Positions 1 through 5,688 of a stretch of 6,448 nt of DNA are shown here, one piece after another. Made by a program: the position numbers and the translations under genes. Position 1 is the first letter of the stretch; each line of letters begins with the position of its first letter. The notes below the pieces were generated by a model. It worked only from the letters and a program-made list of their open reading frames with translations, did not search any database and was not told the DNA's origin. Source of the DNA: Candidatus Equinaster intestinalis (GTDB lineage: Bacteria; Bacillota_A; Clostridia; Oscillospirales; Acutalibacteraceae); assembly GCA_018065375.1 (NCBI GenBank), contig JAGHTJ010000045.1, forward strand, positions 1 to 6,448. Direction: 5' to 3'.

Positions 1-380
1 TCTTTTAATTTATCCTTTGCTTCCTGACTTTTAAGCTCTCTGTAGCCCTTTAAAAGCTGGCGCTCATTGTGGGTGATTACACCGTCAAGCGGGTCGATCG
101 ATTCTAAAATCGGCGGATTGGTTTCAAGCTTCATCGGCGGTTGTTCGGTTTCTTCGGGAATATGGAATAAGAGATTCGAAAAAGAGGGGTCGGCAATAGA
201 CTGAATGGGAATATTGAGTATTCGGCTTACCGTTTTAACCTCGTCAAATGTGAAATTGCCCTTTTGCTCCTTGTAGGCGTAGGTGGAACGGCGCATATTG
301 AGATTTTTTGCCATAACCTCTTGGGTTATTCCGAGCGTTTTTCGTGCTCTTTTAATAATGTCGTTGGTGCTTAAATTCAT
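1..380 (-). CDS. XRE-family helix-turn-helix regulator, partial (3' end outside window)
   Basis: Reading leftward from the ATG at 380-378, an open frame runs without a stop to the window edge (126 codons visible). Residues about 7-59 form an XRE/Cro-type helix-turn-helix: IIKRARKTLGITQEVMAK, then a recognition helix around NMRRSTYAYKEQKG, then a helix ending near ILNIP. After a proline-rich linker (about 75-95) comes NERQLLKGYRELKSQEAK, a segment often seen near the C-terminus of small Firmicute XRE repressors. The start is supported by AGAGG seven bases upstream (388-392). It is probably a DNA-binding transcriptional regulator, but the target is unknown. It is divergent from the adjacent tRNA gene and from the membrane operon. 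The missing C-terminus prevents deciding whether an effector or peptidase domain follows. The family call is firm; the role is not. Confidence 0.85.
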   Translation of the reverse strand, partial: MNLSTNDIIKRARKTLGITQEVMAKNLNMRRSTYAYKEQKGNFTFDEVKTVSRILNIPIQSIADPSFSNLLFHIPEETEQPPMKLETNPPILESIDPLDGVITHNERQLLKGYRELKSQEAKDKLK

Positions 381-410
381 TTTTAAACCTCTCATATATT
401 CAAATAATTC

Positions 411-439
411 TTGACTTAACAAATGATAGTTGTTATAAT
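411..439 (+). promoter_or_regulatory. Promoter of tRNA-Thr (TTGACT - 17 bp - TATAAT)
   Basis: The -35 box is TTGACT at 411-416 and the -10 box is a perfect TATAAT at 434-439, with ideal 17-base spacing. Predicted initiation near 445-447 lies only a few bases before the tRNA at 450, as expected for a stable-RNA promoter with a very short leader. Confidence 0.85.
417..435. repeat. Inverted repeat TAACAA-N7-TTGTTA inside the promoter spacer
   Basis: Perfect 6-bp arms at 417-422 and 430-435 flank a 7-base centre, entirely between the -35 and -10 boxes and into the latter. The size and position suit an operator for a dimeric regulator, and the neighbouring XRE gene is the obvious candidate. This is inference: the arms are AT-rich and could arise by chance. 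Confidence 0.35.
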
Positions 440-449
440 ATTTTTGTTT

Positions 450-525
450 GCTGGAGTGGCTCAGTTGGTAGAGCAGCTGATTCGTAATCAGCAGGTCGTG
501 GGTTCGAGTCCCATCTTCAGCTCCA
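450..525 (+). tRNA. tRNA-Thr (anticodon CGT)
   Basis: The 76 bases fold into a full cloverleaf. The acceptor stem is GCTGGAG/CTTCAGC with one G-T pair, the D stem GCTC/GAGC, the anticodon stem GCTGA/TCAGC, and the T stem GTGGG/CCCAT with loop TTCGAGT. The anticodon loop TTCGTAA (481-487) places CGT at 483-485, which reads the threonine codon ACG. The discriminator is T522, and CCA is encoded at 523-525. No intron or irregularity is visible. It has its own promoter and terminator and so appears to be a single-tRNA unit. Confidence 0.97.
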
Positions 526-562
526 AAGCGAAGGTACTTTTGTACTTTCGCTTTTTTATTTT
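526..562 (+). terminator. Intrinsic terminator of tRNA-Thr
   Basis: A 12-bp stem (526-537 with 542-553, one G-T wobble) closes a TTTT loop. It begins directly after CCA and is followed by a T-rich run (554-562), a classical Rho-independent terminator. Confidence 0.92.
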
Positions 563-573
563 AATAAATTTGT

Positions 574-653
574 CGATAATTGTCAACTTGAAATTATAAC
601 CCTCTTAAAAATATTTTCGTTTTTTAGAATTTATTTATTGACAAACGATAATT
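574..653. repeat. Direct repeat CGATAATT (574-581 and 646-653)
   Basis: The same octamer occurs twice, 72 bases apart, in the AT-rich gap ahead of the membrane operon. The second copy lies inside the operon promoter spacer. A related form (TGATAGTT, 424-431) lies in the tRNA promoter spacer. These could be sites for one of the two XRE proteins in this window. The evidence is sequence similarity only. Apart from this repeat and the promoter I see nothing else in 563-690. Confidence 0.3.
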
Positions 654-666
654 TTGGTGCTATACT
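638..666 (+). promoter_or_regulatory. Promoter of the DUF2975-HTH-DUF4173 operon (TTGACA - 17 bp - TATACT)
   Basis: A perfect -35 TTGACA at 638-643 and -10 TATACT at 661-666 are spaced by 17 bases. The predicted start near 672 leaves a short leader carrying AAAGGAGG at 676-683. No further promoter is visible before the next two genes, so this one probably drives all three. Confidence 0.85.
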
Positions 667-690
667 GAACAAAACAAAGGAGGAAATTTT

Positions 691-1137
691 ATGTGGAATT
701 CAAAAAAGTCTATCAATTTATCTCTTGTCTGTGTTTATGTATTTATGGTGATTTTCGTTTTGCTTGAAATCTTCGCGTTTCCGATTTCGGATTTTTACGT
801 TGAATTTCTGAATCGCGCACCCGAAATGAAGCAGGTTTTGATAATATCAATCTATGCCTGTTTACTGCCGGTGGGTTACGCGCTTATCCTTTTATATAAA
901 TTGCTTTGTTCTATAAAAAATGACCAAATTTTTACCGATAAAAACATTGTACGACTTCGTCACCTTTCATGGTGCTGCTATGTTGTGGCGGTTGTATGTA
1001 TTGTTTGCGGCATAAAATGTGCACCGTATTTCATACTTGCACCTATGGCGGCATTTGCAGGACTTATTTTACGGGTTGTTAAAAACGCCTGCCAGCGGGC
1101 GAAAGAACTGCAGGACGAAAATGAAATGACGATATGA
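691..1137 (+). CDS. DUF2975 family membrane protein (YoaS-like)
   Basis: This 148-residue protein is mostly hydrophobic, with four likely membrane helices at about 8-30, 48-71, 92-109 and 111-130. Between helices 2 and 3 lies QIFTDKNIVRLRHLSWCC (79-96), which matches the segment typical of DUF2975 proteins. The C-terminus is charged and probably cytoplasmic. The ATG follows a strong AAAGGAGG with 7-base spacing. The stop codon overlaps the ribosome binding site of the small HTH gene downstream, so the two are translationally close. DUF2975 and a small YozG-like HTH gene are a known pair (yoaS/yozG in Bacillus subtilis), which supports both calls. No biochemical function is established for the family. 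By inference, the membrane protein may modulate or be controlled by the adjacent regulator. Confidence 0.85.
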   Translation: MWNSKKSINLSLVCVYVFMVIFVLLEIFAFPISDFYVEFLNRAPEMKQVLIISIYACLLPVGYALILLYKLLCSIKNDQIFTDKNIVRLRHLSWCCYVVAVVCIVCGIKCAPYFILAPMAAFAGLILRVVKNACQRAKELQDENEMTI

Positions 1138-1146
1138 GGTGCTTAT

Positions 1147-1359
1147 ATGATAATTGTAAATGTTGATGTTATGCTGGCAAAAAGAAAGATGTCATCGGGT
1201 GAGCTTGCCGAGAAAATAGGCATTACACCGGCAAATCTTTCGATACTCAAAACAAACAAAGCGAGGGCAATTCGTTTTTCAACGCTGGATAGTATATGCA
1301 AGGCACTTAACTGCCAGCCGGGCGATGTTCTCGAATATGTTGAGGATAAGGAGGAATAA
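1147..1359 (+). CDS. Small XRE/HTH_26 transcriptional regulator (YozG-like)
   Basis: The protein is 70 residues and consists almost only of a Cro-like helix-turn-helix. The helices run at about 5-13, 17-26 (SGELAEKIGI) and 28-39 (recognition helix, PANLSILKTNKA), with later helices around 45-54 and LNCQPGDVLEYV at 54-64. The ending is typical of the HTH_26/YozG group. The ATG at 1147 follows GAGG (1136-1139) with 7-base spacing, and this site overlaps the stop of the DUF2975 gene. It probably binds DNA as a dimer and may autoregulate the operon from the promoter at 638-666. Candidate sites are described separately. The last codons carry the AAGGAGG of the next gene, which again points to a single transcript. 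Confidence 0.9.
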   Translation: MIIVNVDVMLAKRKMSSGELAEKIGITPANLSILKTNKARAIRFSTLDSICKALNCQPGDVLEYVEDKEE

Positions 1360-1362
1360 TTT

Positions 1363-3078
1363 ATGAACGAAGAAACTTTAAATTCCAATAACCCCGAAAC
1401 TCCGAAAACACCGGTAGTTCCGGTAACTCCCAAACCGCAAAAAATGCCTCTTACACTAAAAGACCGTATTTTTGCCCTTGTGATACTGATTTATTCGGTT
1501 TTGTGGATTGATTTTTCGCTCTTTTCGAGCTTTAATCTCGGATTTACGGTTTCCACGGCACTCTTTTTCGTAATCACCCTCATATATTTCATCGAAAAGG
1601 GAATTAAGCTTAAGGTTTATCCGATAGCCTGCGGAATTTTGTCGGTTTTGTTTTCGGTTACACTCACACTTTATGATAATTCCTTTGACGGCTTTTTGGG
1701 CTTTTTACTGGTAATGGTTTTAAATGCCTTTTATCTTACCCAGATTACCGATTGCAACACCTTCGGTAACGGTACATTCCGTACGGTAGGTGATGTGGTT
1801 CTCAATTATTTCATAACCCCCTTTGCATATCTCGGAGTTGCCATAGGCAGTCTTTTTGCAAAGGACGAAGAAAAGAAAAATAACCGAAGCAAGGGTATTA
1901 TAATCGGTATTCTTCTTGCCGTTCCCGTAATTGCGGTAGTTGTGCCGCTTTTGGTTGAAAGCAATCCGTTTTTTGAGCATCTGCTCGATTCGGTTTTCGA
2001 TAGCTTCGGTGAGTTTATTGCAAAACTGATTTTAGGAGTAGCTCTCTTTTTCCCGCTTTTCACAATGGTTTTCGCCTATAAAAAAGGTCTGCCGCGTGAA
2101 ATGAGAAAAGAACCCAAAGAAAGCGGCGGACATATTGATTCGGTTATAGTGGGCTCCTTTTTGTCGGTAATTTCGGTAGTATACGTTATCTATATTCTTA
2201 CACAGATTGCATATTTCTTCTCGGCGTTTAAGGGAATTTTGCCCGAGGGCTATGAATTTACGGTTGCCGAATATGCAAGAAAAGGATTTTTTGAGATGTG
2301 CGTAGTAGCCGCAATAAATCTCGGACTTGTATTTTTAAGCACTCTGCTTATCCGCAAAAAAGAGGACGGCAATTTGCCCGCATTCCCGAAATGGCTGAAC
2401 TGCTTTATATGCCTCTTTACCATTCTTCTGATTGCTACGGCAATTTCGAAAATGGTGCTCTATATTACCAGCTTCGGTATGACGAGACTTCGCATAGTTA
2501 CATCATGCTTTATGATTTTCTTGAGCGTGGTTTTCGTTCTTGCGATAATCCGCATTTTCAAAAAGGATTTCAAATATATGAAGGGTGTAATCTGTGCGCT
2601 TTGTGCAGTGGCTCTTATTATGGGATTTTGCGATGTTGATACAACCATTGCGAGATACAATTATAACGCCTATAAAAACAAAACGCTTTCAAGCATTGAT
2701 GTTAAAACCCTGGGTGAGCTTTCCGATGCTTCGGTGCCGTATCTTGCCGAGCTTTTAAAAGATGATGACGTTCAGGTCAGAAACGCGGCGCATAATGCTC
2801 TTGTTGATAAGCTTTTCGAGCATTACAATATTACCTGCGAAAAACACGGCTCGGATTGCGAAAGAACCTGGCAGAATTACTATTATTGGAGAGACGGAAG
2901 CACCGACTTTGACGGTGACATCTGCGACAACAGTCCGCTGTGCTCAAAGGCGGTAAAGGCTGAACTGAAAGAAGCGGATAAATTTGATATTCGCTCTTAT
3001 AATACAACTACCCGCAAAGCCGTTAAAATTCTCGGTGAACTATCCGATGAGCTCCTTGTAAATTACTATAAATATTAA
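1363..3078 (+). CDS. DUF4173/DUF4153-type polytopic membrane protein with cysteine-containing C-terminal tail
   Basis: The 571-residue product begins with a soluble Pro/Thr-rich tail (about 9-28), followed by 11-12 hydrophobic segments at about 34-54, 57-77, 84-103, 108-127, 143-164, 177-198, 215-238, 260-284, 308-330, 345-368, 376-398 and 405-423. The segments FSAFKGILPEGYEFTVAEYA (286-305) with the following RKGFFEM, and TSFGMTRLRIVT (369-380), resemble conserved stretches of the DUF4153/DUF4173 families. This assignment is from memory of those families. After the last helix comes a soluble tail of about 148 residues. It holds a HEAT-like stretch (VPYLAELLKDDDVQVRNAAH, 458-477) and cysteines at 492, 499, 521 and 527. 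Counting positively charged loops (77-84, 165-178, 239-250, 331-343, 399-404) as cytoplasmic favours an external tail. AAGGAGG (1348-1354) sits 8 bases before the ATG, and only 3 bases separate it from the regulator gene. Function unknown. Confidence 0.8.
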   Translation: MNEETLNSNNPETPKTPVVPVTPKPQKMPLTLKDRIFALVILIYSVLWIDFSLFSSFNLGFTVSTALFFVITLIYFIEKGIKLKVYPIACGILSVLFSVTLTLYDNSFDGFLGFLLVMVLNAFYLTQITDCNTFGNGTFRTVGDVVLNYFITPFAYLGVAIGSLFAKDEEKKNNRSKGIIIGILLAVPVIAVVVPLLVESNPFFEHLLDSVFDSFGEFIAKLILGVALFFPLFTMVFAYKKGLPREMRKEPKESGGHIDSVIVGSFLSVISVVYVIYILTQIAYFFSAFKGILPEGYEFTVAEYARKGFFEMCVVAAINLGLVFLSTLLIRKKEDGNLPAFPKWLNCFICLFTILLIATAISKMVLYITSFGMTRLRIVTSCFMIFLSVVFVLAIIRIFKKDFKYMKGVICALCAVALIMGFCDVDTTIARYNYNAYKNKTLSSIDVKTLGELSDASVPYLAELLKDDDVQVRNAAHNALVDKLFEHYNITCEKHGSDCERTWQNYYYWRDGSTDFDGDICDNSPLCSKAVKAELKEADKFDIRSYNTTTRKAVKILGELSDELLVNYYKY

Positions 3079-3084
3079 AATTTC

Positions 3085-3114
3085 AACTTCGGCAGACGAA
3101 AGTTTGCCGAAGTT
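3085..3114. terminator. Hairpin after the membrane operon, probable terminator
   Basis: A 13-bp stem (3085-3097 with 3102-3114, one G-T wobble) is capped by a GAAA tetraloop and starts 7 bases after the DUF4173 stop. The stem is strong, but the downstream sequence on the + strand (TTTCGCATAAAATG) is only weakly T-rich, so termination may be partial. On the other strand it is followed by GAAATTTTAATATTT, a better U-tract. It therefore separates the membrane operon from the lysine promoter with uncertain efficiency. Confidence 0.6.
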
Positions 3115-3137
3115 TCGCATAAAATGTAATAAAATAC

Positions 3138-3166
3138 TTGCATTATACAGAAAAATGTGGTATTAT
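3138..3166 (+). promoter_or_regulatory. Promoter of the lysine operon (TTGCAT - 17 bp - extended -10 TATTAT)
   Basis: The -35 TTGCAT (3138-3143) and -10 TATTAT (3161-3166) are 17 bases apart. A TG at 3158-3159 gives an extended -10 element. Initiation near 3173 would place the start of transcription just before the riboswitch P1 stem, as expected. Confidence 0.8.
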
Positions 3167-3177
3167 TCACACAATGA

Positions 3178-3326
3178 AAACGATAGAGGTGCGGTATATT
3201 ATCAGTAGCTGTCGCCGTTTTGGGTCCGTGGCTGGATTTATGGCGAATGTGAAAGGAATAGCCGCCGAAGGCGGTTTTGCCGAAACCGTGCTGGTAGTTT
3301 GAAATAATATTCACTCTACTGTCGCT
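3178..3326 (+). promoter_or_regulatory. Lysine riboswitch (L box) aptamer
   Basis: The region carries the conserved L-box blocks in order: GATAGAGGTGCG (3182-3193), AGTA (3204-3207), GTGAAAGG (3250-3257), GCCGCCGAAG (3261-3270) and GCTGG (3290-3294). Visible pairing supports the fold. P1 is CGATAG 3181-3186 with CTGTCG 3319-3324, and the base of P2 is GGTGC 3188-3192 with 3261-3266. An inner stem is TCGCC 3212-3216 with GGCGA 3242-3246, P4 is CGGTTT with AAACCG (3272-3288), and P5 is 3294-3303 with 3310-3319 around ATAATA. It binds free lysine. The genes directly downstream, dapA and lysA, make lysine, so the ligand and the target agree. No protein-coding interpretation is needed for this stretch. 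Confidence 0.93.
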
Positions 3327-3371
3327 TATGCGGAGTGCTATCTTGTTTTTCCTTTTGTATGGAATTTATGG

Positions 3372-3408
3372 GGTAGCCGATGCAAGTCGGCTATCTTTTA
3401 ATTTGTTT
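3372..3408 (+). terminator. Riboswitch-controlled intrinsic terminator (attenuator)
   Basis: The arms GGTAGCCGAT (3372-3381) and GTCGGCTATC (3386-3395) form a 10-bp stem with two G-T wobbles around GCAA, followed by TTTTAATTTGTTT. It lies between the lysine aptamer and the dapA ribosome binding site, where an L-box expression platform belongs. Its left arm (3372-3377) can pair instead with GCTATC at 3337-3342, giving a plausible antiterminator. The expected logic is that lysine binding favours the terminator and so reduces dapA-lysA transcription. Confidence 0.88.
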
Positions 3409-3417
3409 AAAGTATTT

Positions 3418-3423
3418 AAGGAG
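3418..3423 (+). promoter_or_regulatory. Ribosome binding site that fixes the dapA start
   Basis: AAGGAG lies 9 bases before the ATG at 3433. An in-frame ATG at 3328 would start inside the riboswitch expression platform and would add 35 residues absent from DapA proteins, so the downstream ATG is preferred. Confidence 0.9.
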
Positions 3424-3432
3424 AGTTTTTTT

Positions 3433-4323
3433 ATGGTAAAGAAAAGTATATTTAAAGGAGCTGCCACAGCACTTGTAACACCGCTTACCAAGGACGGTAT
3501 TGACTATGAGCAGTTCGGCAGAGTAATAGATTGGCAGATTGAAAAGGGAATAGACGCCCTTGTAATCTGCGGAACCTCGGGCGAGGGCTCAACCCTTTCG
3601 GATAAGGAGCATAAAGACGCTCTCGAATTTGCAATTAAAAGAGCAAACGGCAGAGTGCCCATGATAGCGGGTACCGGCTCTAACGATACCGCTTATGCAA
3701 TAGAGCTTACAAAATTTGCCTGCGAGCTGGGTTATGACGGTATGCTGCTTGTAACTCCGTATTATAATAAGGCAACTCAAAAGGGTCTTATCAAAACCTT
3801 TACGGCTATTGCAGATGCCAGCACAAAGCCCTGCATACTCTATAATGTACCCTCGAGAACGGGTGTCAATATAGAGCCTGCTACCTATGCCGCCTTGGCA
3901 GACCACCCGATGATTTGCGCCATTAAGGAAGCAAACGGCAATATTTCAAAGATTGTTGAAACTGCGGCTTTAGTTGGCGATAAGCTTGATATATATTCGG
4001 GTAATGATGACCAGATTGTTCCTATTCTGTCTCTCGGAGGTAAGGGTGTAATTTCGGTTCTTTCAAATGTTGTTCCGAGCGAAACCTCGCTCATGTGCAA
4101 AAAGTATTTCGAGGGAGATGCCGAGGGTGCGCTTAAAATGCAGCTCGAATATCTGCCCCTTATAAACGCGCTTTTCTGTGAGGTAAATCCCATTCCGGTT
4201 AAAGCAGCTATGTCGGCGCTCGGATTTTGTGAAAATTATCTGCGCCTGCCCCTTACCGAGATGGAGGACGAGCACAGAGAAAACCTCTATGCAATAATGC
4301 GTTCACACGGCATAATTAAATAG
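3433..4323 (+). CDS. dapA: 4-hydroxy-tetrahydrodipicolinate synthase (DapA)
   Basis: DapA condenses pyruvate with aspartate semialdehyde, the committed step toward diaminopimelate (for peptidoglycan) and lysine. It is cytoplasmic and usually tetrameric. The 296 residues match the usual length of a single TIM barrel. Visible motifs are GTSGEGSTL (47-55, with Thr48), VTPYYNKA (107-114, with Tyr110/Tyr111), YNVPSRTG (137-144, with Tyr137 and Arg142) and IKEANGN (164-170), in which Lys165 forms the Schiff base with pyruvate. By alignment to the E. coli lysine-feedback site, Asn84, Tyr110 and His60 are retained. However, Ser48, His53 and Glu84 of E. coli correspond here to Gly52, Asp57 and Tyr88, which suggests weak or no allosteric inhibition by lysine. 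The gene follows a lysine riboswitch and is 10 bases ahead of lysA in one operon. No dapB is adjacent. Confidence 0.97.
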   Translation: MVKKSIFKGAATALVTPLTKDGIDYEQFGRVIDWQIEKGIDALVICGTSGEGSTLSDKEHKDALEFAIKRANGRVPMIAGTGSNDTAYAIELTKFACELGYDGMLLVTPYYNKATQKGLIKTFTAIADASTKPCILYNVPSRTGVNIEPATYAALADHPMICAIKEANGNISKIVETAALVGDKLDIYSGNDDQIVPILSLGGKGVISVLSNVVPSETSLMCKKYFEGDAEGALKMQLEYLPLINALFCEVNPIPVKAAMSALGFCENYLRLPLTEMEDEHRENLYAIMRSHGIIK

Positions 4324-4333
4324 GATTGATAGT

Positions 4334-5629
4334 ATGATTTGTGATAATTTAAGCGTAAACGAAAAGGGTAATCTCTGTTTTGCGGGTCTTGATACCGTAG
4401 ATATTGCAAAAAAATACGGCACTCCGATTTATGTGATGGACGAAAACAAAATTCGCGAGAAGTGCAGTATTTATAAAAAAGCAATGAAGGAGTATTTCGG
4501 CGGAAATTCGATGCCGGTATTTGCAAGTAAATCCCTTTGCTTTAAGTATATTTATAAGATAATAAAAGAAGAAAACCTCGGAATAGATGTTGTATCGTCC
4601 GGAGAGCTCTATACTGCCGTTCAGGCGGGCTTTCCAATGGAAAACGCATATTTTCACGGAAACAACAAAACCGATTTTGACGTAAAATTTGCAATGGATA
4701 ACGGCATAGGCTTTTTTGTATGTGATAATGTTTACGAGCTCAATGTTATAAACGCTGAAGCAAAAAGCAGGGGAATAGTGCAAAAAATTCTTTTGCGCAT
4801 CACCCCCGGAATTGACCCGCATACCCATTCCAAAATTTCAACCGGTAATGTCGATTCGAAATTCGGCGCCGCCATTGAAACGGGTCAGGCAATGGAGCTT
4901 TGCGAATTTGCTCTTTCAAAAGAGAATGTTAAGCTTTGCGGTTTCCACTGTCATATCGGCTCGCAGATTTTTGATGTTACGCCCTTTTGCGATGCGGCAA
5001 AGATTATGGTCAGGTTTATATCCGCAGTAAAAGAAAAGCTCGGATACGAGGCTGAAATTCTCAATCTCGGCGGCGGTATGGGTGTTCGTTACGTTGAAAG
5101 CGACCCCGAAATAAATTACGAAAATAACATTCGCGAAATTGCCGATTTGGTAAAGGCGGAATGTGAAAGGCTGAACCTTAATATGCCTACCGTTCTTATG
5201 GAGCCGGGCAGAAGCATAGTCGCCGATGCAGGCCTTACGCTTTATACCGTAGGCGGCAGAAAAGAAATCAAGGGCTTTAAAAACTATGTTTCGGTGGACG
5301 GCGGAATGCCGGATAATCCGCGTTTTGCTTTGTATCAGTCGGCATATACGGTTATGGTGGCTAATAAGGCAAACGAAAAGCCCGATTATGATTGCATAAT
5401 AGCGGGCAGATGTTGTGAAAGCGGAGATTTGTTGCAGGAAAATGTAACAATTCCGAAGGCAGACCGCGGCGATGTTCTTGCCGTACTTACAACCGGCGCA
5501 TATAATTATGCTATGGCATCAAATTATAATGCGATTTGTAAGCCCCCCGTGCTGATGATAAAGGATAAAAAGGAATTTGTGGCGGTAAGGCGAGAAAGCT
5601 TTGAGGATTTAACCGCCTGCCAGAAATAA
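4334..5629 (+). CDS. lysA: Diaminopimelate decarboxylase (LysA)
   Basis: LysA is a cytoplasmic PLP enzyme that decarboxylates meso-diaminopimelate to L-lysine, the last step of the pathway. The 431 residues fit the fold-type III decarboxylase family (alanine-racemase-like barrel followed by a beta domain). Key motifs are VFASKSLC (62-69) with the PLP-binding Lys66, HCHIGSQI (205-212), GGGMGVRY (246-253), the phosphate-binding EPGRSIVADAG (290-300), DGGMPDNPRFALY (322-334), CESGDLL (361-367) with the active-site Cys361, and TTGAYNYAMASNYN (386-399) with Tyr390. All catalytic features appear intact. The ATG is 10 bases after the dapA stop. Its ribosome binding site is weak (AGGA, 4322-4325, overlapping that stop), so translation may be coupled to dapA. 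Transcription should be governed by the upstream lysine riboswitch. Confidence 0.97.
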   Translation: MICDNLSVNEKGNLCFAGLDTVDIAKKYGTPIYVMDENKIREKCSIYKKAMKEYFGGNSMPVFASKSLCFKYIYKIIKEENLGIDVVSSGELYTAVQAGFPMENAYFHGNNKTDFDVKFAMDNGIGFFVCDNVYELNVINAEAKSRGIVQKILLRITPGIDPHTHSKISTGNVDSKFGAAIETGQAMELCEFALSKENVKLCGFHCHIGSQIFDVTPFCDAAKIMVRFISAVKEKLGYEAEILNLGGGMGVRYVESDPEINYENNIREIADLVKAECERLNLNMPTVLMEPGRSIVADAGLTLYTVGGRKEIKGFKNYVSVDGGMPDNPRFALYQSAYTVMVANKANEKPDYDCIIAGRCCESGDLLQENVTIPKADRGDVLAVLTTGAYNYAMASNYNAICKPPVLMIKDKKEFVAVRRESFEDLTACQK

Positions 5630-5641
5630 CAGATAAAATTT

Positions 5642-5673
5642 AAGCCTCGGTATGAATACATACCGAGGCTTTT
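5642..5673. terminator. Bidirectional terminator between lysA and the reductase gene
   Basis: A perfect 11-bp stem GCCTCGGTATG/CATACCGAGGC (5644-5654 and 5659-5669) around AATA is extended by two A-T pairs. On the + strand it is followed by TTTT, and on the - strand by TTAAATTTTAT. It sits between the convergent stops of lysA (5629) and the reductase (5689), and so probably ends both transcripts. Confidence 0.92.
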
Positions 5674-5688
5674 GCTATGTATAAAGCT

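Noticed and set aside
394..435. Leftward promoter for the partial XRE gene (TTGTTA and TATATG, 18 bp apart)
   Set aside because: Weak matches, and the -10 box would place the start within the gene's own ribosome binding site, so I do not annotate it.
450..525. tRNA-Thr as an integration site of a mobile element
   Set aside because: No duplicate of the tRNA 3' end, integrase or transposase is visible; the nearby XRE genes alone are not evidence.
1143..1433. Minus-strand 96-residue open frame across the HTH gene
   Set aside because: It is antisense to two real gene parts whose starts and ribosome binding sites are clear; its translation resembles no family.
3174..3302. 42-codon open frame beginning at the predicted transcription start
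   Set aside because: It lies wholly within conserved lysine riboswitch structure, has no Shine-Dalgarno site and would be essentially leaderless.
3075..3314. Minus-strand 79-residue open frame
   Set aside because: It is antisense to the hairpin, promoter and riboswitch; no ribosome binding site or recognisable domain.
3328..3432. N-terminal extension of DapA from an ATG at 3328
   Set aside because: It overlaps the riboswitch P1 exit and the terminator, has no ribosome binding site, and adds 35 residues not found in DapA. AAGGAG at 3418 supports the ATG at 3433.
4349..4828. Minus-strand 159-residue open frame inside lysA
   Set aside because: It is the antisense shadow of a well conserved enzyme gene; cysteine- and tyrosine-rich translation with no domain and no start signals.
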